Of a DNA stretch of 17,176 nt, positions 15,701-17,176 are shown in pieces. The stretch covers positions 1 to 17,176 of the forward strand of contig DGQS01000004.1 of assembly GCA_002389785.1 (NCBI GenBank), written 5' to 3'. Each line of letters starts with the position of its first letter. Position 1 is the first letter of the stretch. A program made the position numbers and the translations under genes. This DNA comes from Bacteroidetes bacterium UBA4408. GTDB taxonomy: Bacteria > Bacteroidota > Bacteroidia > UBA4408. Under the pieces are notes generated by a model. It was not told where the DNA came from. It made no database searches and worked only from the letters and a program-made list of their open reading frames with translations.

Positions 15701-16113
15701 CGCTTGTAATTTAAGTAGGCTTTGGTAGCCTCATCGTAGCGGTTGTTGAGCTGAAATGCCTGACCTAAATAATAAAAGGCTTTGGTAATGGTGTCCTTTC
15801 CTGAGTATTGAATAGTACGTTCAAAATAGGGGAGAGATAATGGTTGCTCAAATAAATTGAGGAAAAAATTCAATCCACATTCATAATTATACAAAGGATT
15901 TAGTGAATCGCGTTGCAGCAAAATCAGGTACATGGTTTTGGCTTCATCGTACACATCATTCGCAGCTGCTTTTCGCGCCTGGCTAAGCAATCGGGAATTT
16001 GAATATTGGATGTATTTTAACGAATCATTGCTCGATACCTTTCCGGATGCGTAGCCATTAATTCCATTCAAGCATAGAATTAACAGCAATACAGACCTTA
16101 AAAGATATTTCAT
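12739..16113 (-). CDS. Large OmpA-family envelope protein with TPR, PD40 propeller and tandem PKD modules
   Basis: This 1,124-residue exported protein starts with a signal peptide (residues 1-22; core LLLILCLNGINGYA). Residues 40-160 look like TPR helices (ALxxYxxAxxxY pattern, for example RYDEATKAYLNYKRF). Residues 185-440 carry PD40/WD40-like blades with the recurring LYFSS..G.GG.D[IV] motif, such as SLYFSSNASEGYGGMDIYLS and TLYFSSKGHNSMGGFDVFKS. Residues 474-530 are one PKD-like module, followed by four tandem modules of 115-117 residues (538-966), each opening with PDTxTLxL and containing W.[FI]GD. Residues 1007-1124 are an OmpA C-terminal domain with the peptidoglycan-contact pair Asp1049 (NTDSRG) and Arg1064 (SAKRA), and a C-x6-C pair near 1091-1097. 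It probably anchors a large periplasmic or surface structure to peptidoglycan. The TPR/propeller/OmpA order resembles the T9SS protein PorE, but PKD repeats are extra. It lies 22 bases after the LytTR regulator. Confidence 0.93.
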   Translation of the reverse strand: MKYLLRSVLLLILCLNGINGYASGKVSSNDSLKYIQYSNSRLLSQARKAAANDVYDEAKTMYLILLQRDSLNPLYNYECGLNFFLNLFEQPLSLPYFERTIQYSGKDTITKAFYYLGQAFQLNNRYDEATKAYLNYKRFISKNKAELADLEKKIQQCQQGKGYLATFNNIVNIDNVGNNVNTDEAEYVPVVKGDESVMYFTARRKSNVGGELDQESNRFFEDMFISKGENGVFHVGERFSLGDTLTKKLRNTGAHESVVSLSYDEKLLITYKNNSLWYSEWIGNSWSKPIRFGKNINRGEYQNHGSLSAGNDSLYFSSNASEGYGGMDIYLSVKNADGKWGKAQNLGATINTAEDEDSPSIGFDNHTLYFSSKGHNSMGGFDVFKSEFKDGQWSPPLNLGMPVNSSGDDIYFKYDKNKKQAYFSSSRQKGFGDYDIYRLIDYNSPRFDDCQYLNALPAFPISMSAASMAAPKMANLDYRWEFDNGKQASGENVELNFTEPGEHRVKLYVLDPIASTLVYEKDTIIKLLNFNTPYFTSPDTVSIDSLIQVFGTPNNIEDSKVLKYNWSFGDSTAIIDSSTASHNYATPGNYEVKLSMVARNDSTDKIVQKCVTKNITVLNKEDYMNYYLKSVVRANKRKGFNSDMLGLTHLEFLAPDTSTLTLENLFDASPVFIPNSKILSYNWNFGDTLKRIKTTQIKHVFDSVKIYEVKLNVVYQNDSTKGIYEQSIKKNVVVVSPDDYVKIQARKDSLSRKSFETSVLEKSTVDFIAPDTTTLNLKNIFNSQPVKIADSKILEYKWTIGDSVQKVKTTRISHAFDTLGSIPVKLDITYQNNKSKGIYETSITKNITVIDTQAFKNVLLERFEKLAEASKNMQPQKPELEIIAPDTTTLNLLTEFKSVSPNKLAEEPVKSTWNFGDSTRVLSGAKTNYSFKDTGSFPIVLDAVFQNAVTGKFEKSTLQKSIEVIDTAAYKKIVEARAQKQITAKIPEFNSTSENQFNTDSLPSIELENIYFDFDKFTIRPDAKEALLRNITKLGIDTLLAIKVSANTDSRGSQTYNFKLSAKRAISAINFLAAHNIARERIIAVVSLGETNLVNNCGDRVKCNERQHQLNRRDEFKVVGRVKK
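13216..14502 (-). repeat. Four tandem PKD-like modules, 115-117 codons each
   Basis: Within the OmpA-family gene, a module repeats four times with starts at nt 14502, 14151, 13806 and 13461 (protein residues 538, 655, 770 and 885). The spacing of 117, 115 and 115 codons is nearly constant. Each copy has PDTxTLxL, a short SKxLxYxW[NST][FI]GD core, a GxxxVKLxxxYQNxSTKGxYExS region and a KNITV end, then a charged helical linker of about 25-35 residues. The copies are diverged at the DNA level, so the duplication is old. Confidence 0.85.
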
Positions 16114-16135
16114 AAATGCAATAATTGCCTTTTTG

Positions 16136-16828
16136 TTAAAGCAGATTAAGTTTTTTCAATAATGCTTCCTTGTGAGAACGACTAATTGGTATTGCATTTT
16201 CACCAATAAAAACAGTATTTTCTTCAATCTCTTTGATTTTATCAATACGAATAATATAGGAACGATGTACCCGTGCAAAATCTTTAGGAGGCAATTTACT
16301 TTCTATGCCTTTCATGGTGGTTAGCACCGTATAGCGTTGACCTGTGGTATAAATATTTACATAATCAGATAATGCCTCTATCCAATTAATTTCATTCGCA
16401 TGTAGCTTTATCAATCGGGAATCCTTTTTTATAAAAATTTCATCCAAATTAATTTCACTGCGGGTGATGCTTGAATGCATTTCACGTGCTTTTTCAGCAG
16501 CTTTTAAAAAACGTGCATAATCAATAGGCTTCGAAACAAAATCGGTAACATTGTAGTCGTAAGCTTCGGCTGCATATTCTTTTTTAGAAGTTACAATTAC
16601 CACCTGAGGTATATCGGTAAAGGTTTTCATAAAATCAATGCCACTCATTTCAGGCATTTCTACATCCAAAAAAATTACATCGGCAGGTTTTGATTTTAGT
16701 CCAACCAATGCATCTTTTGCACTTGAATAAATGCCTTCCAAACTTAAAAAGTCGGTTTTACTAACACAATGCTCAATTACACTTCGTGAATTTTCATCAT
16801 CATCAACTATAATACATCTTAGTTTCAT
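16136..16828 (-). CDS. LytTR-family response regulator
   Basis: This 230-residue cytoplasmic regulator has a receiver domain at residues 1-118. The acidic triad Asp9-Asp10-Asp11 is in CIIVDDDENS, the phospho-acceptor Asp55 is in FLDVEMPEMSG, Thr80 is the switch residue and Lys100 is in VSKPID. The LytTR DNA-binding domain spans about 129-230, with KLHANEINWIEALSDYVNIY and the family's FARVHRSYIIRIDKIKEIE block. It would bind direct-repeat sites upstream of envelope or surface genes. It starts 11 bases after the stop of the SPOR-domain gene and ends 22 bases before the OmpA gene, so the three are probably one transcript and the regulator may control the envelope genes around it. Its usual LytS-type kinase is not in the window. 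The hybrid kinase with a terminal Hpt, four kilobases downstream, could in principle feed it. Confidence 0.96.
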   Translation of the reverse strand: MKLRCIIVDDDENSRSVIEHCVSKTDFLSLEGIYSSAKDALVGLKSKPADVIFLDVEMPEMSGIDFMKTFTDIPQVVIVTSKKEYAAEAYDYNVTDFVSKPIDYARFLKAAEKAREMHSSITRSEINLDEIFIKKDSRLIKLHANEINWIEALSDYVNIYTTGQRYTVLTTMKGIESKLPPKDFARVHRSYIIRIDKIKEIEENTVFIGENAIPISRSHKEALLKKLNLL

Positions 16829-16839
16829 AAGTAAATGGT

Positions 16840-17175
16840 TTATTTGTTTAATAATTCTTTTGCTTCGTTCATGTCTATTTGACGGCCATTAAAAAATGCA
16901 ATAATAAATGCTCCGTCAATTTTGTACTGACTAATTAATTCATTTTTGCGAGAAAGGGCTGAAGCGTAATCGCCATATTTTCCAACAGTATAACGGGTAT
17001 TACCACTAGGCAATTTTTCAGCTTCTATATCCTTAATCGAAACATATTTATTTAATAATTCTGCAGGGACATCACTTTTGAAATTGCCGATTTGAATGGT
17101 AAAATAAATTTTCTCCTTGGTAATTCCATTTACTTCCTTATCTGTTTCATTGTCTTCAATGGCTTCTTTTTGCAG
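16840..17175 (-). CDS. SPOR-domain protein, C-terminal part (5' end outside window)
   Basis: The - strand frame is open from the right edge and stops with TAA at 16840-16842, giving 111 visible residues. They form a SPOR-type domain of the kind common in Bacteroidota: IYFTIQIGNFKSDVP, then LPSGNTRYTVGKYGDY with the regular ALSRKNELISQYKIDGAFI, and IIAFFNGRQI near the end. SPOR domains bind peptidoglycan lacking stem peptides and often sit at the C-terminus of envelope proteins. The N-terminal part, including any signal peptide or further domains, is not in the window, so the full protein cannot be identified. It is the first visible gene of the - strand group and lies 11 bases before the LytTR regulator. 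Confidence 0.85.
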   Translation of the reverse strand: MQKEAIEDNETDKEVNGITKEKIYFTIQIGNFKSDVPAELLNKYVSIKDIEAEKLPSGNTRYTVGKYGDYASALSRKNELISQYKIDGAFIIAFFNGRQIDMNEAKELLNK

Positions 17176-17176
17176 C

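Overview
The window is AT-rich bacterial DNA from a member of the Bacteroidota that has the type IX secretion system (T9SS). The evidence is the C-terminal 1,421 codons of sprA (the T9SS outer-membrane translocon), a secreted protein with the type B T9SS sorting domain (CHU_C / gliding motility C-terminal domain), an OmpA protein with PD40 and PKD modules, a LytTR regulator, and starts that almost all lack a Shine-Dalgarno sequence. I cannot name a genus; the mix fits Chitinophagales, Sphingobacteriales or Flavobacteriales-like lineages.

Layout. Positions 1-5595 (+ strand): sprA (5' end outside the window), gcvH, a vanZ-like membrane gene and recX, tightly spaced and probably partly co-transcribed. 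Positions 5596-5702 are a convergent gap with a T-tract and an 8-bp palindrome (5673-5680) but no convincing terminator stem. Positions 5703-7661 (- strand): a secreted 652-aa T9SS type B cargo protein. Positions 7662-7872 are a divergent intergenic region with an imperfect inverted repeat. Positions 7873-8962 (+ strand): prfB (release factor 2), which needs the classical programmed +1 frameshift at an in-frame TGA. Its stop codon directly abuts the stop codon of the next gene on the other strand.

Positions 8963-17176 (- strand, so transcribed right to left) hold two tight gene groups. The first group transcribed is a SPOR-domain protein (partial, enters from the right edge), a LytTR response regulator, and a 1,124-aa TPR/PD40/PKD/OmpA envelope protein. 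After a 79-bp gap comes the second group: a SiaC-family protein, a 793-aa hybrid histidine kinase (pseudo-receiver, PAS, HisKA, HATPase, receiver, Hpt), a SiaB-family kinase and a second SiaC-family protein, with gaps of 3-13 bp.

The most interesting part is this second group. SiaB and SiaC are known from the Pseudomonas aeruginosa SiaABCD pathway, where SiaB phosphorylates SiaC, the PP2C phosphatase SiaA reverses this, and unphosphorylated SiaC activates the diguanylate cyclase SiaD. Here the phosphatase and the cyclase are absent. They are replaced by a hybrid phosphorelay kinase lying between two SiaC paralogues that differ at the expected phospho-site (Thr68 versus Ser68). This suggests a partner-switching module wired to a His-Asp phosphorelay whose output is not visible in the window. 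I saw no tRNA, rRNA, CRISPR array, insertion sequence or phage gene.
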